64,000 bases of DNA, from the NCBI RefSeq assembly GCF_040703125.1, contig NZ_CP160035.1, positions 2,321,001 through 2,385,000 on the forward strand, written 5' to 3'. Below the pieces are notes generated by a model. It was not told where the DNA came from, made no database searches, and worked only from the letters and a program-made list of their open reading frames with translations. The DNA comes from Flavobacterium ovatum. Lineage in GTDB: Bacteria; Bacteroidota; Bacteroidia; Flavobacteriales; Flavobacteriaceae. Numbering within the stretch: the first letter of the stretch is position 1; every line of letters starts with the position of its first letter. Shown piece by piece: positions 8,767-19,597 of the stretch. A program made the translations under genes and the position numbers.

Positions 8767-9836
8767 TTTTTTTTTTCTCCATCAAAAGTGATAGAGGCAA
8801 GTTGCATTAGGCAAAGTTCAACGAGTAAACGTTGGTTTTGACTCAGTTTGTATTTCAGATCACAATCATTGGCGATAGCGATTCCTTTTAGTAAAAAGTC
8901 GGCTTCACATTTTTGAGCTTGTATCCCGTATAGTTTTTGAGCTTGTTCTCCTGCTTCTAGTAATGTTAGCGTTGCAGGCGTTTTGCTGACTAATAAATCC
9001 CTAAAGTGACTCGCTAATCCCGATACAAAATGATGTGCATCAAACCCTTTTGACAAAACAGCATCAAAAGCCATTAATAAATCCGGGATTTTATTTTCAA
9101 TAATTAAATCGGTGATATTGATATAGGTTTCATAATCAAGAACGTTTAAGTTCTCGGTTACGGATTGTCTCGTTAAATTGGTCCCACAATAAGAAACCAC
9201 ACGGTCAAAAATAGACAACGCATCACGCATCGCGCCATCCGCTTTTTGAGCAATGATATGTAAAGCATCATCTTCAAAAGTGATTCCTTGACTAGTAGCT
9301 ACTTCCGCCAAATGTTCTTTGGCGTCTTTGACAGTGATTCTTTTGAAGTCAAATATTTGACAGCGAGAAAGTATCGTTGGAATGATTTTGTGTTTTTCGG
9401 TCGTTGCCAAAATAAAAATGGCGTGTTTTGGTGGTTCTTCCAATGTTTTCAAGAAAGCATTAAAAGCCGCAGAAGAGAGCATGTGCACCTCATCTATAAT
9501 GTACACTTTGTATTTTCCGGTTTGTGGCGGGATACGTACTTGGTCAATCAAGTTTCGGATATCATCCACAGAGTTGTTCGAAGCCGCATCCAATTCGAAT
9601 ACGTTAAAAGAGAAATCTTCTTCCAAATCATCATAACCGGGTTGGTTTATTTTTCGAGCCAAAATCCTAGCACAAGTTGTTTTTCCAACTCCTCTAGGAC
9701 CAGTAAACAACAGTGCCGAAGCCAAGTGATTGTTCTCTATAGCATTCAATAAAGTATTGGTAATAGCCTTTTGACCCACAACATCTTTAAATGTTTGAGG
9801 ACGGTATTTTCTAGCCGATACGATAAATTGTTCCAT
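8751..9836 (-). CDS. dnaX: DNA polymerase III clamp-loader subunit DnaX (gamma-like short form)
   Basis: A 361-residue zero-frame product. AAA+ motor: Walker A (GPRGVGKT, residues 46-53), Walker B (VYIIDEVH, about 108-115), SRC arginine-finger motif (LSRCQIF), then the helical lid and clamp-loader collar. The four zinc-binding cysteines of E. coli DnaX are absent; the segment is short (KINQPGYDDLEEDFSF). After GEKKK at the A10 run the zero frame adds LSLS and stops, so only a gamma-like loader is made without a shift. The intact tau tail lies downstream in the -1 frame. Confidence 0.9.
   Translation of the reverse strand: MEQFIVSARKYRPQTFKDVVGQKAITNTLLNAIENNHLASALLFTGPRGVGKTTCARILARKINQPGYDDLEEDFSFNVFELDAASNNSVDDIRNLIDQVRIPPQTGKYKVYIIDEVHMLSSAAFNAFLKTLEEPPKHAIFILATTEKHKIIPTILSRCQIFDFKRITVKDAKEHLAEVATSQGITFEDDALHIIAQKADGAMRDALSIFDRVVSYCGTNLTRQSVTENLNVLDYETYINITDLIIENKIPDLLMAFDAVLSKGFDAHHFVSGLASHFRDLLVSKTPATLTLLEAGEQAQKLYGIQAQKCEADFLLKGIAIANDCDLKYKLSQNQRLLVELCLMQLASITFDGEKKKLSLS
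8765..8776 (-). promoter_or_regulatory. dnaX: Slippery A10-G sequence in dnaX
   Basis: On the coding strand ten A are followed by GTTGAG. In the zero frame the codons are GAA AAA AAA AAG, so the E. coli dnaX heptamer A AAA AAG is present in register. A -1 slip moves reading exactly into the open tau frame (GTT GAG TCT). The A10 run would also favour RNA-polymerase slippage as in Thermus dnaX. A homopolymer sequencing error is the competing explanation. Confidence 0.7.
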
Positions 9837-10353
9837 AGGTTTGTGTATTCGAAAGCAAATATAAGACTTGAAAAACCATTTACAAAATTTATATTTAATG
9901 GTCTTTTAGATTAAGATTAATAAGTAGCTTTTTTGGAACACAGATTGAAGAAATTGGAAAAATATTAGAAATAGTTAAGTTATCATAATCTGTATTAATC
10001 CTCTTAATCAGTGGCTAATAAAAATGAATATGTGATAATTTGCGGAATTTGTGGTTCGAAGAATATCGTACGTTGAATTTTTAGAACACAGATTTGAGAA
10101 ATTAAAGAAATCTATAAAATTTTCTTAGTTTAGAAAATAGAATTAATCCTCTTAATCAGTGGCTAATAAAAATGAATTTGCGGTAATTTGTGAAATTTGT
10201 CGTTGATGACAAAGTATTCTATGTTTCCCCTGCAAGTATAACGCCTAAACTAAGTTCAAAGATTAATCTATGATTCTATGTGTTAAAAAAAACTAGTAAA
10301 CTAAAAGTTCACAATACTGAAATACTATATTTGCTTACCAATTAAAAGCAGTC
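9837..10353. repeat. Gene-free region with a degenerate direct duplication of about 120 bp
   Basis: Copy 1 (about 9936-10058) and copy 2 (about 10083-10205) share GAACACAGATT, AATCCTCTTAATCAGTGGC, TAATAAAAATGAAT and a TAATTTGnGnAATTTGT ending. No ORF is supported. The region separates dnaX and the MutS-like gene, which diverge from it. Confidence 0.65.
10326..10333 (+). promoter_or_regulatory. -7 element (TATATTTG) before the MutS-like gene
   Basis: Matches TAnnTTTG, 20 bases before the ATG at 10354. A degenerate -33 (GTTCAC) lies about 20 bases upstream. Confidence 0.45.
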
Positions 10354-12126
10354 ATGGAAATATATCATTCAAAAAAAGCCAGTTTAGAAAACGATTTAAA
10401 AGCCTTAAACAAAAAATATAGTTCCATTAGTATATTACGATTGCTGGCAATTGTTGTTTTCGGTACGAGTATTTATTATTACATTCAAAATAGCGAAACA
10501 CTTTTTGCAATTGCTGCAGTTGTCTTTTTTATTGGATTTATTGTCTTGATGAGATTTCATTCTAAGTTGCAATTCGAAAGAAAAATTCAAGAAGCATTAT
10601 TAGAAATAAATATCAACGAAATAGATTTCCTCGAAAATAAAAAACTGACATTTGAAAACGGAATAGAATTCAATGACTTTCATCATCCGTATGCGTATGA
10701 TTTGGATATTTTTGGCGAACATTCTTTATTTCAGAACCTCAATAGAACGGCGACTTATATTGGAAAGAAAACCTTAGCCAATCAATTATTGAATGTCGCA
10801 ACAGTTGCTATTATTAAAGAAAACCAAGATGCCGTTCAAGAATTGACTCAGAAATTAGACTGGAGACAAGAGTTTTCGGCTTTCGCCAAAATCACCAAGG
10901 ACAATCAATCCAGTTATAGTGATTTACTGAAATGGAGTAAATTTAATAGTGACCCTTTGCCACGTTGGGCAGTGCTGTTTTCGTTTATAAGTCCTGTTGT
11001 TTTGGTTGGTGTTTTTGTGGCGTATTTGGTGACTTCAAATACAGTTTTGATTAATAGTTTATCGTATTTATTTATTCTTAACTTAATCGTTTTGGGTAAA
11101 TTTTTAAGTCGAATTAAAATCGAAATAGCTAATTCAGATAATATTGACAGCATCAGTAAGCAATATAGTTTCTTGCTTCAAAAAATAGAAAATGAAACCT
11201 TTCAATCTGCGAAACTAAAAGGGCTACAACGCAAATTAACATTCAAAACTGAAAATGCTAGTATTCACTTAAAGAAATTATCAGAACTTTTTTCGAATAA
11301 TGATACGATAGCGAATTTGATTACTGCCGTTTTATTCAACGGAACATTTTTGTTTAATGTCCATGTTTTAAAAAGTTTGATTCACTGGAAAAAAGAACAT
11401 GCACACGCACTCGAAGAATGGCTAGAAATCATTGGTGAAGTGGAAGCTTTGAATAGCTTAGCGAATTTTGCCTACAACAATCCTGATTTTATATATCCCG
11501 AACTGAATTCAGATTTCCAAATACAATTTAAAGATCTTAGTCATCCTTTGTTAAGTTCTAAAACTAGAGTAGGGAATGACGTTAGTTTTAATCCACAATC
11601 GTTTATGATTTTGACGGGTTCCAATATGTCGGGCAAAAGTACGTTTTTGAGAAGTTTGGGTGTTAATATGGTGCTGTCTGGAATAGGTTCTGTAATCTGT
11701 GCTTCAGAAGCCAAAGTACATCCTTTGCCTGTTTTTGTTTCGATGCGATTATCGGATTCTTTGACTGATAGTGAATCGTATTTTTATGCCGAAATCAAAC
11801 GCCTGAAACAAATCATGGATGCACTCGAAGAACGACCTGCTTTTGTATTACTAGATGAAATCCTAAGGGGAACCAACTCTGACGATAAACGCAATGGAAC
11901 AATTGAAGTAGTAAAAAAAGTAATTGCTCAAAAAGCCGTTGGAGCAATAGCCACTCACGATATCGAAGTTTGTTTGACAACCAATAATTTTCCAGATACT
12001 TTAATTAACAAATGTTTTGAAGTCGAAATTCAGAATGACGACCTTCACTTTGATTACAAACTAAGAGATGGTGTTTGTCAAAATAAAAGTGCTTCTTTCT
12101 TGATGAAAAAAATGGGCGTTATTTAG
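10354..12126 (+). CDS. Membrane-anchored MutS-family ATPase
   Basis: A 590-residue protein with a C-terminal MutS domain V: Walker A (LTGSNMSGKST, about 420-430), a Q-loop/signature region (SMRLSDSLTDSESYFYAE), Walker B (FVLLDEILRGTNS, about 497-509) and the H-loop (ATHDIE). Unlike mismatch-repair MutS there is no N-terminal mismatch-binding domain; instead two hydrophobic hairpins (about 28-66 and 205-255) predict membrane insertion. A helical lever/clamp-like segment lies between. The role is unknown; repair at the membrane is speculation. The gene is monocistronic with its own -7 element. Confidence 0.8.
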   Translation: MEIYHSKKASLENDLKALNKKYSSISILRLLAIVVFGTSIYYYIQNSETLFAIAAVVFFIGFIVLMRFHSKLQFERKIQEALLEININEIDFLENKKLTFENGIEFNDFHHPYAYDLDIFGEHSLFQNLNRTATYIGKKTLANQLLNVATVAIIKENQDAVQELTQKLDWRQEFSAFAKITKDNQSSYSDLLKWSKFNSDPLPRWAVLFSFISPVVLVGVFVAYLVTSNTVLINSLSYLFILNLIVLGKFLSRIKIEIANSDNIDSISKQYSFLLQKIENETFQSAKLKGLQRKLTFKTENASIHLKKLSELFSNNDTIANLITAVLFNGTFLFNVHVLKSLIHWKKEHAHALEEWLEIIGEVEALNSLANFAYNNPDFIYPELNSDFQIQFKDLSHPLLSSKTRVGNDVSFNPQSFMILTGSNMSGKSTFLRSLGVNMVLSGIGSVICASEAKVHPLPVFVSMRLSDSLTDSESYFYAEIKRLKQIMDALEERPAFVLLDEILRGTNSDDKRNGTIEVVKKVIAQKAVGAIATHDIEVCLTTNNFPDTLINKCFEVEIQNDDLHFDYKLRDGVCQNKSASFLMKKMGVI

Positions 12127-12471
12127 AAGGAGGTTTATTAAACATAAAAAGCACAGCTTTTCGTTGCGTATAAAACCACTAAAGTAAATTGCAGCTATAC
12201 GTTATGTTTTTAAGCTATTTAAGAAATTGAGGCTCATATAACTGTTGGTGCAAAAACAAACTCAATAAATTCATTGCGAGGAACGAAGTAATCACGTCTG
12301 CTGCTTTACTTTCAGTTTTTAAATCATTTGATTCTGCAAGATTTTTTGTTGAATATCTCCTTGTGGATTTTCTTTGCGGACACAGGAATCCCGAAGCGTC
12401 GGGACTGTGCTAACTACTGTCTGTAAACGTGCGCGATCGGGGTTAAAAACACTATGACTAGTGAATAATAA
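12127..12471. repeat. Gene-free region with dispersed-repeat fragments
   Basis: No ORF is supported. It contains CATTGCGAGGAACGAAG (from 12273), a sequence seen widely as a bacterial dispersed repeat, and the palindrome TCCCGAAGCGTCGGGA (about 12389-12404) related to the one near 1940. It lies between convergent genes; no clean terminator was found. Confidence 0.5.
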
Positions 12472-12864
12472 CTAGTTAGTTTTTTTTCTTTTCCAATCTA
12501 TATTGAAAAACGTATTATTTAATATTGTAAATATTAGTAAAAGAATAATAGACATTAAAATCATTGGATACTTCCAGTGTAGTCTGTAATTTGTAAAAGA
12601 AAAAACAACAAACCAATTTGTTCCCAAAACTAAAAAGGGAACGGAACATATTGTTTTAACTATGTTCGTTGTAGTTTTTTTTCTAAAAAGTATAATAGCT
12701 AAACAAATTACAATTGGAAGTAAAAGTCTAAATTGTAATACTCCTGTAGTTGAAGTTTTATAGCTTAAGTCAATGTCTTTAGTTTCAATATGTGTCAGGA
12801 TAAAATTTATCAATATTAAAATATAAATGGAATATTTAATTATTCTATTGCTTTTTTCTTCCAT
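12472..12864 (-). CDS. Small integral membrane protein, unknown
   Basis: A 130-residue very hydrophobic protein with four predicted transmembrane helices (about residues 8-25, 42-60, 68-88, 98-120), a charged N-terminus (MEEKSNR) and a basic C-terminal tail (DWKRKKTN). No family is recognised. Its AT content is higher than that of neighbouring genes and it is flanked on both sides by dispersed repeats, so it may be lineage-specific. Confidence 0.55.
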   Translation of the reverse strand: MEEKSNRIIKYSIYILILINFILTHIETKDIDLSYKTSTTGVLQFRLLLPIVICLAIILFRKKTTTNIVKTICSVPFLVLGTNWFVVFSFTNYRLHWKYPMILMSIILLLIFTILNNTFFNIDWKRKKTN

Positions 12865-12979
12865 AGTTACTTCACGTAAATTTTAATCTCCACAAGTTTA
12901 ATGATCTTTCTTCAACTCACAAAACATCCCTCCAAGTTTTTTCTGTCTTTTTTCAACTCGTCAATCCTTGCAAAATCTC

Positions 12980-13002
12980 GCGTGAAGGATAGAGGCAATC
13001 CG
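12980..13002 (-). repeat. Partial inverse copy of the flavobacterial GGATGCCGCT...CACGC repeat
   Basis: GCGTGAAGGATAGAGGCAATC is the reverse complement of the end of the elements at 27103-27203 and 48943-49043 (there GGATGCCGCTACCATCC then TTCACGC). Only this end of the element is recognisable here. Confidence 0.5.
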
Positions 13003-13027
13003 CCGCGGCGGAGCCGAAAGCCTACCA

Positions 13028-13084
13028 CCACTATAAAAAGGGGCTTTGTAAACGCAAACTGCTTTTATCCCCTTTTTATAGTGG
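13028..13084. repeat. Perfect 16-bp inverted repeat upstream of guaA
   Basis: CCACTATAAAAAGGGG (13028-13043) and its exact reverse complement (13069-13084) flank a 25-base loop. It follows the partial repeat at 12980 and may be part of the same mobile palindromic element; it would also form a strong hairpin in any RNA crossing it. Confidence 0.7.
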
Positions 13085-13183
13085 AGGCAAGCCTAGATGA
13101 TTATTTTTAGGAGTATTAAAAGTGACTTTTGGGAAGAGTAAAAAAAATATATAATTCCGTTTTTACAATCCAAATTTTAAAAG

Positions 13184-13191
13184 TAATTTTG
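13184..13191 (+). promoter_or_regulatory. guaA: -7 element (TAATTTTG) immediately before guaA
   Basis: TAATTTTG ends only five bases before the ATG at 13197. With transcription starting four to seven bases after this element, guaA mRNA would be leaderless or nearly so. Confidence 0.45.
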
Positions 13192-13196
13192 CGCCC

Positions 13197-14726
13197 ATGC
13201 AACACAACGTACTTATTTTAGATTTCGGATCGCAATACACTCAGCTGATTGCGCGTAGAGTTCGCGAATTAAATATATTCTGCGAAATTTTTCCTTACAA
13301 TCATTTTCCAGATGATTTGTCCAGTTATAAAGCAGTAATTCTAGGAGGTAGCCCTTTCTCTGTACGCGGAGAAGATGCGCCACACCCAGATTTGTCGCAA
13401 ATACGTGGCAAATTGCCATTGCTTGCCGTGTGTTACGGGGCGCAATATTTGTCTCACTTTTCGGGTGGCGAAGTTGCGGCATCGAACACGAGAGAGTATG
13501 GTAGAGCGAATTTGTCATACATTAAGGAAGACGAAGTTTTCTTTGAAGGGATTTCGCCAAATAGTCAAGTTTGGATGAGTCATAGTGATAGTATCAAGGC
13601 GTTACCAACCAATGGAGTTAAATTAGCAAGTACTCACGATGTGGAGTTTGCGGCTTACAAAATTGAAGGGGAAACGACTTATGCGATTCAGTACCATCCA
13701 GAGGTTTTTCACTCAACTGAAGGTGGAAAAATGTTGGAGAACTTCTTGGTGAAAATTGCCGAAGTGCCTCAAAACTTTACACCAAACGCTTTTGTTGAAG
13801 AGATGGTGGCAGAGTTGAAAGAGAAAGTAGGGGATGATAAAGTAGTTTTGGGACTTTCGGGTGGAGTAGATTCTACTGTTGCGGCAGTTTTATTGCACAA
13901 AGCGATTGGAAAAAACCTTTACTGTATTTTTGTAAATAACGGTTTGCTTCGTAAAAACGAATTTCAAAGCGTACTGGATCAATACGAAGGTATGGGCTTG
14001 AACGTGAAAGGAGTAGATGCTTCGGAGCGTTTTTATACTGCTTTGGCGGGAGTTACAGATCCTGAGTTGAAAAGAAAAGCGATTGGGAATGCTTTTATTG
14101 AAGTTTTTGATGCTGAATCACACCTTATTGAAGATGTGACTTGGTTGGCTCAAGGAACTATATATCCTGATGTAATTGAATCGGTTTCGGTAAAAGGACC
14201 TTCGGCTACGATTAAATCTCACCATAATGTGGGTGGCTTACCTGATTATATGAAATTGAAAATTGTAGAGCCTTTACGCATGCTTTTCAAGGATGAGGTA
14301 CGTAGAGTAGGAGCTTCATTAGGAATTGATCCTGAATTGTTAGGAAGACATCCTTTTCCGGGACCTGGATTATCGATTCGTATTTTAGGAGATATTACCT
14401 TGGAAAAAGTACAAATCTTGCAAGATGTTGATAAAGTTTTTATCGACGGGTTGAAATCTTGGGGATTGTATGATAAAGTTTGGCAAGCAGGAGCGATTTT
14501 GCTTCCTGTGAACAGTGTTGGTGTTATGGGTGATGAGCGAACGTATGAAAAAGTGGTTGCCTTGCGCGCGGTAGAATCTACTGACGGAATGACGGCTGAC
14601 TGGGTACACTTACCTTATGACTTCTTGATGAAGGTGTCTAACGACATTATCAACAAAGTAAAAGGAGTGAATAGAGTGGTGTATGACATCAGTTCTAAAC
14701 CGCCAGCAACTATTGAGTGGGAATAA
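13197..14726 (+). CDS. guaA: GMP synthase (glutamine-hydrolysing)
   Basis: A 509-residue cytosolic enzyme converting XMP, ATP and glutamine to GMP. The N-terminal class I glutamine amidotransferase has the nucleophile Cys in [12 protein letters not shown] (about residue 79) and His/Glu in YHPEVFHS. The ATP-pyrophosphatase has the P-loop [10 protein letters not shown] (about 219-228), and the C-terminal dimerisation/XMP domain has [11 protein letters not shown]. Length matches the family. It is followed by a 17-bp terminator hairpin, so it is monocistronic. Confidence 0.97.
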   Translation: MQHNVLILDFGSQYTQLIARRVRELNIFCEIFPYNHFPDDLSSYKAVILGGSPFSVRGEDAPHPDLSQIRGKLPLLAVCYGAQYLSHFSGGEVAASNTREYGRANLSYIKEDEVFFEGISPNSQVWMSHSDSIKALPTNGVKLASTHDVEFAAYKIEGETTYAIQYHPEVFHSTEGGKMLENFLVKIAEVPQNFTPNAFVEEMVAELKEKVGDDKVVLGLSGGVDSTVAAVLLHKAIGKNLYCIFVNNGLLRKNEFQSVLDQYEGMGLNVKGVDASERFYTALAGVTDPELKRKAIGNAFIEVFDAESHLIEDVTWLAQGTIYPDVIESVSVKGPSATIKSHHNVGGLPDYMKLKIVEPLRMLFKDEVRRVGASLGIDPELLGRHPFPGPGLSIRILGDITLEKVQILQDVDKVFIDGLKSWGLYDKVWQAGAILLPVNSVGVMGDERTYEKVVALRAVESTDGMTADWVHLPYDFLMKVSNDIINKVKGVNRVVYDISSKPPATIEWE

Positions 14727-14755
14727 GCACAATTAGTTTATTGGAATAAATATAG

Positions 14756-14796
14756 AAACGGTATCAAATTTTTGGAATAAAATTTGATACCGTTTT
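14756..14796 (+). terminator. Terminator after guaA
   Basis: Arms 14756-14772 and 14779-14795 form a perfect 17-bp stem with a six-base loop, ending in a T run. Confidence 0.85.
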
Positions 14797-14833
14797 GTTA
14801 TCGTTGAAATAATAATTTCTATAAAATTAAATA

Positions 14834-16828
14834 ATGAAGTACTTTTTTGCCTGTATTCTTAGCTTTTTTTTAGTTGTACAATCTAGTTTTTCTCAAGGGA
14901 AAACCATCACACATAAAGTTGCGGCAGATGAAACTATTATTCAGATTGCTCAAAAATACCAAGTAACGCCCTATGATATTTACCAACTCAATCCAGACGC
15001 TCAAAGAGGATTGAAGCCAAATACGGTTTTGTTGATTCCAAATAAAGCAGGATACAAACCTGCTGTTGTGCCAGCTGTAAAACCTACTGTTGTATCTGCA
15101 GCTGTGCCTGATAAAATTATTTTGAAAACGACTTCCCACGAGGTGATGCCAAAGGAAACGATGTATGGTATTTGTAAAAAGTACAATCTTACAGAAGAGG
15201 AACTTATAAAATCTAATCCCTTTTTAGAAACTGACGGTGTACAAATTGGACAAGTTTTACTTATTCCAACTAAAAATACGGCTAAAGCAGTTGAGAAATC
15301 AGTAGTAGTCCTTGTTCCTGAAAAGACATTATATCATGAAGTCCTTCCTAAAGAAACGAAATATTCGATTGCGAAACAATACGATTTAACGATTGAAGAA
15401 TTGGAAAAATGTAATCCAGAGATAATTTCAAATTTCCCTATTGGATTTAAATTATTGATAAAAGGAAACCGACCAAAGGAAGTAACTCCTATAGAAACGG
15501 TAGGGTTTAAAAAAGAGAGTAGTATACCAAGTCCGTTGAATTCAATACCTCTGATGGAATATACAAGTTATGAGGTGAAGCCTCAAGAAACTTTATATAG
15601 TTTGTCTAAGAAGTTTGATTTGACGCAAGAGGAGTTAATTGCGCTTAATCCTATTATGAAAACAGGTGTTTCTATTGGGATGCTTTTGAAAGTTCCTGCG
15701 AATATCATTTCCAATTTTCAAGAGAAAAAAGAATTTGGTTCCTTGTCTAAAATCATTGCTGAAGGGAGGCGTAAGCGATTGGTGATGTTATTGCCTTTTA
15801 ATATTCCGAATGTAGAAGGAGATACCGTTAATTCGACAATGGAAAGATTGAAGAAAGATAAGTTTTTGAATATGACTTTAGAGTTTTATTCTGGAGCGTT
15901 GATGGCAATTGATTCGGCTAAAGTGTTAGGCTTGCCAATTGATATTGAGATTTATGATTCACAAGAAAATAAATATGGTTCTAATGTGGCTTCGCTTATT
16001 CAGCGTAAGAAGCTGGACAGTGCTAATGCTATTGTTGGGCCATTCTACCAAAGTAATGCTGAGGTGGTGGCAAAATTATTAACAGAAACCAATACGCCAG
16101 TTATTTCTCCATTGTCTAAAGATGTAGGGAATCCGTTTCGTAATTTATACCAAACCATTCCTTCGACTGATGCGGTAAAAAATACCATGTTTGATTTTAT
16201 GCGTGCCAATGGAGGGAATATCATGGCAGTAGTAGATAGAAAGAAAATATCTATTATTAAATATATCAAGGAGAACCAAAAAGGAGTTTCTTTTGTAGCT
16301 TTTACAGATCGAGGAAGCGTTTCCGTTGAAAGTTTTAAAAGTCTTTTGGTAAAAGGGAAGATGAATTATGTGGTGATGGAAACCGCTAATACTTGGATGA
16401 TAAAAACGACCATAGCTATGATGTTAGGGGTAAAGAATGAATACGAAGTGCAATTAGTGATTTTGGAGCCTAATGATACCTTAGATTTTGAAGAAATAAA
16501 GTTTGATAATTTGGTCAAATTAAAACTGATGTACCCATCAGTTACTCGTGAAAGTGTAAGTCCTGAAGCTATGGTTTTTGATAAAAATTATAAAAAAATT
16601 AATAATATTTATCCAGGAACCTATGCTACTCGTGGTTTTGATGTGACTTTTGATACCATGATGCGATTGGTTCAGGATGTGAAATTTGAAGAAACGGTTA
16701 ATTCAATAGCGACCAAGCAAATCGATAATCAGTTTGAATATTACCGTAAATCAGATGGTGGATATACCAATAAAGGCGTGTTTATCCTGTATTACGATTC
16801 AGATTTAACTATTAAAGAAGCAAAATAA
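14834..16828 (+). CDS. LysM-repeat protein with a PBP1-type ligand-binding domain
   Basis: A 664-residue exported protein with a signal peptide (FFACILSFFLVVQSSFSQ). Four LysM motifs follow, at about 24-68, 103-147, 167-209 and 243-286, each with the pattern ETxYxIxKKYxLTxEEL, and these bind peptidoglycan. The C-terminal half (about 310-655) resembles periplasmic-binding-protein type 1 folds (AIVGPFYQSNAEVVAKLL, TNTPVISPLSK), as in LpoA-like cell-wall regulators or amino-acid receptors. It probably links a ligand or enzyme to the wall in the periplasm. It overlaps osmC-like by TAATG. Confidence 0.85.
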   Translation: MKYFFACILSFFLVVQSSFSQGKTITHKVAADETIIQIAQKYQVTPYDIYQLNPDAQRGLKPNTVLLIPNKAGYKPAVVPAVKPTVVSAAVPDKIILKTTSHEVMPKETMYGICKKYNLTEEELIKSNPFLETDGVQIGQVLLIPTKNTAKAVEKSVVVLVPEKTLYHEVLPKETKYSIAKQYDLTIEELEKCNPEIISNFPIGFKLLIKGNRPKEVTPIETVGFKKESSIPSPLNSIPLMEYTSYEVKPQETLYSLSKKFDLTQEELIALNPIMKTGVSIGMLLKVPANIISNFQEKKEFGSLSKIIAEGRRKRLVMLLPFNIPNVEGDTVNSTMERLKKDKFLNMTLEFYSGALMAIDSAKVLGLPIDIEIYDSQENKYGSNVASLIQRKKLDSANAIVGPFYQSNAEVVAKLLTETNTPVISPLSKDVGNPFRNLYQTIPSTDAVKNTMFDFMRANGGNIMAVVDRKKISIIKYIKENQKGVSFVAFTDRGSVSVESFKSLLVKGKMNYVVMETANTWMIKTTIAMMLGVKNEYEVQLVILEPNDTLDFEEIKFDNLVKLKLMYPSVTRESVSPEAMVFDKNYKKINNIYPGTYATRGFDVTFDTMMRLVQDVKFEETVNSIATKQIDNQFEYYRKSDGGYTNKGVFILYYDSDLTIKEAK

Positions 16829-17229
16829 TGACCTCAAAAGTAACTTATTTAGGAGATTTAAGAACATCGTCTATTCACTTACAATCAGGAACTGAAATTA
16901 TTTCTGATGCGCCAATAGATAATAACGGAAAAGGAGAAGCGTTTTCACCAACAGATACTGTGGCCAATGCTTTAGCAAGTTGTATGTTTACCATTATGGG
17001 GATCAAAGCGAGAGACATGCAAGTGGATTTAGCTAGTTCAACTGCGTCTGTTACTAAAGTCATGAAAGCAGCGCCAAGGATGATTGCTGCAATCGAAATT
17101 GAATTTGATATGAATGTTATGGTTGATGATAAAACCAAAACCATATTAGAACGAGCGGCGATGACTTGTCCCGTTTTCTTGAGTTTACATTCAGATATCG
17201 AAAAGAAAATTAGTTTTAATTGGGGGTAG
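16828..17229 (+). CDS. OsmC family peroxiredoxin-like protein
   Basis: A 133-residue OsmC/Ohr-fold protein with the two conserved cysteines, one in NALASCMFTIMG and one in AAMTCPVFLSLH. Such proteins are thiol peroxidases that reduce organic or hydrogen peroxide. The ATG overlaps the stop of the LysM gene (TAATG), implying translational coupling. Confidence 0.85.
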   Translation: MTSKVTYLGDLRTSSIHLQSGTEIISDAPIDNNGKGEAFSPTDTVANALASCMFTIMGIKARDMQVDLASSTASVTKVMKAAPRMIAAIEIEFDMNVMVDDKTKTILERAAMTCPVFLSLHSDIEKKISFNWG

Positions 17230-17526
17230 TTTTTTTAGAATATTGATTTTATAAATAAAAAATCAGAAGTAATTCTTTTAATTAGAGGCAATGTATAAGC
17301 TATTCTTACATATTATTTTATAATTTAAAATAATTTTACAGAGTAATCTTTGTGTCCTTTGAAAGTGACACGCCTAAAATAAAGACAAATAAAATTGTAT
17401 GTCTCTGTATGTTTCAAAAAAGAATCTAGATTGCCGTTTTAGACACGAATAGAATTTACCAAAAATAAAACTTAGTGTATCTCTGCGTTCCCTTTGAGAA
17501 TCTCTGCGGAGCCAAAAATGATATAA
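17230..17526. other. Gene-free spacer with leader-like repeat
   Basis: No gene is seen. It ends in 'tctctgcg...gagaatctctgcggagccaaaaatg' directly before the DUF3820 gene. This belongs to a family of short A/T-rich leader repeats also found at 27880-27915, 46147-46180 and 56060-56140. Confidence 0.4.
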
Positions 17527-17760
17527 ATGGATAAAAATCAAGAACAACTCATTAAACTAGCACATACCAAGATGCCTTTTGGTAAATACGAAGGACGCTA
17601 TTTAATCGATTTACCTGAGTATTACGTAGTCTGGTACCACAATAAAGGATTTCCGAAAGGCGAATTAGGGCAACAACTCGAATTAATTTATGAATTAAAA
17701 TTAAATGGTTTAGAGGAATTGATACGAAATATTAAAAAAAGGTATCCAAAAACTAGATAA
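17527..17760 (+). CDS. DUF3820 family protein
   Basis: A 77-residue protein matching the DUF3820 pattern: MPFGKYEGRYLIDLPEYYVVWY followed by a short linker (GFPKGELGQQL) and an amphipathic C-terminal helix. The function is not known; the fold is proposed to be related to nucleic-acid-associated domains. The lone gene is preceded by a dispersed leader repeat. Confidence 0.75.
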   Translation: MDKNQEQLIKLAHTKMPFGKYEGRYLIDLPEYYVVWYHNKGFPKGELGQQLELIYELKLNGLEELIRNIKKRYPKTR

Positions 17761-17851
17761 TTAGTTAAATAAATAGCGGTTTTTAATGTAAAAATGAATC
17801 TGTTAACCAATTGTCAAATTTCCAAATTATCTCTTTTTTAAATTAGCATAA

Positions 17852-19528
<1,677 letters not shown>

Positions 19529-19533
19529 TTACC

Positions 19534-19569
19534 AAAATTTCCGTTTCTATCTTAGAAACGGAAATTTTT
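19534..19569 (+). terminator. Terminator between pyrG and yidC
   Basis: AAATTTCCGTTTCTA (19535-19549) pairs with TAGAAACGGAAATTT (19553-19567), a perfect 15-bp stem with a three-base loop, followed by T. It may only partly block read-through to yidC, which starts 29 bases later. Confidence 0.75.
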
Positions 19570-19597
19570 AGATTTTAAACATTTTTTATAAATTATA

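Noticed and set aside
9288..9752. 154-residue ORF opposite dnaX
   Set aside because: It lies fully inside the conserved AAA+ coding region on the other strand and has no recognisable domain or start context.
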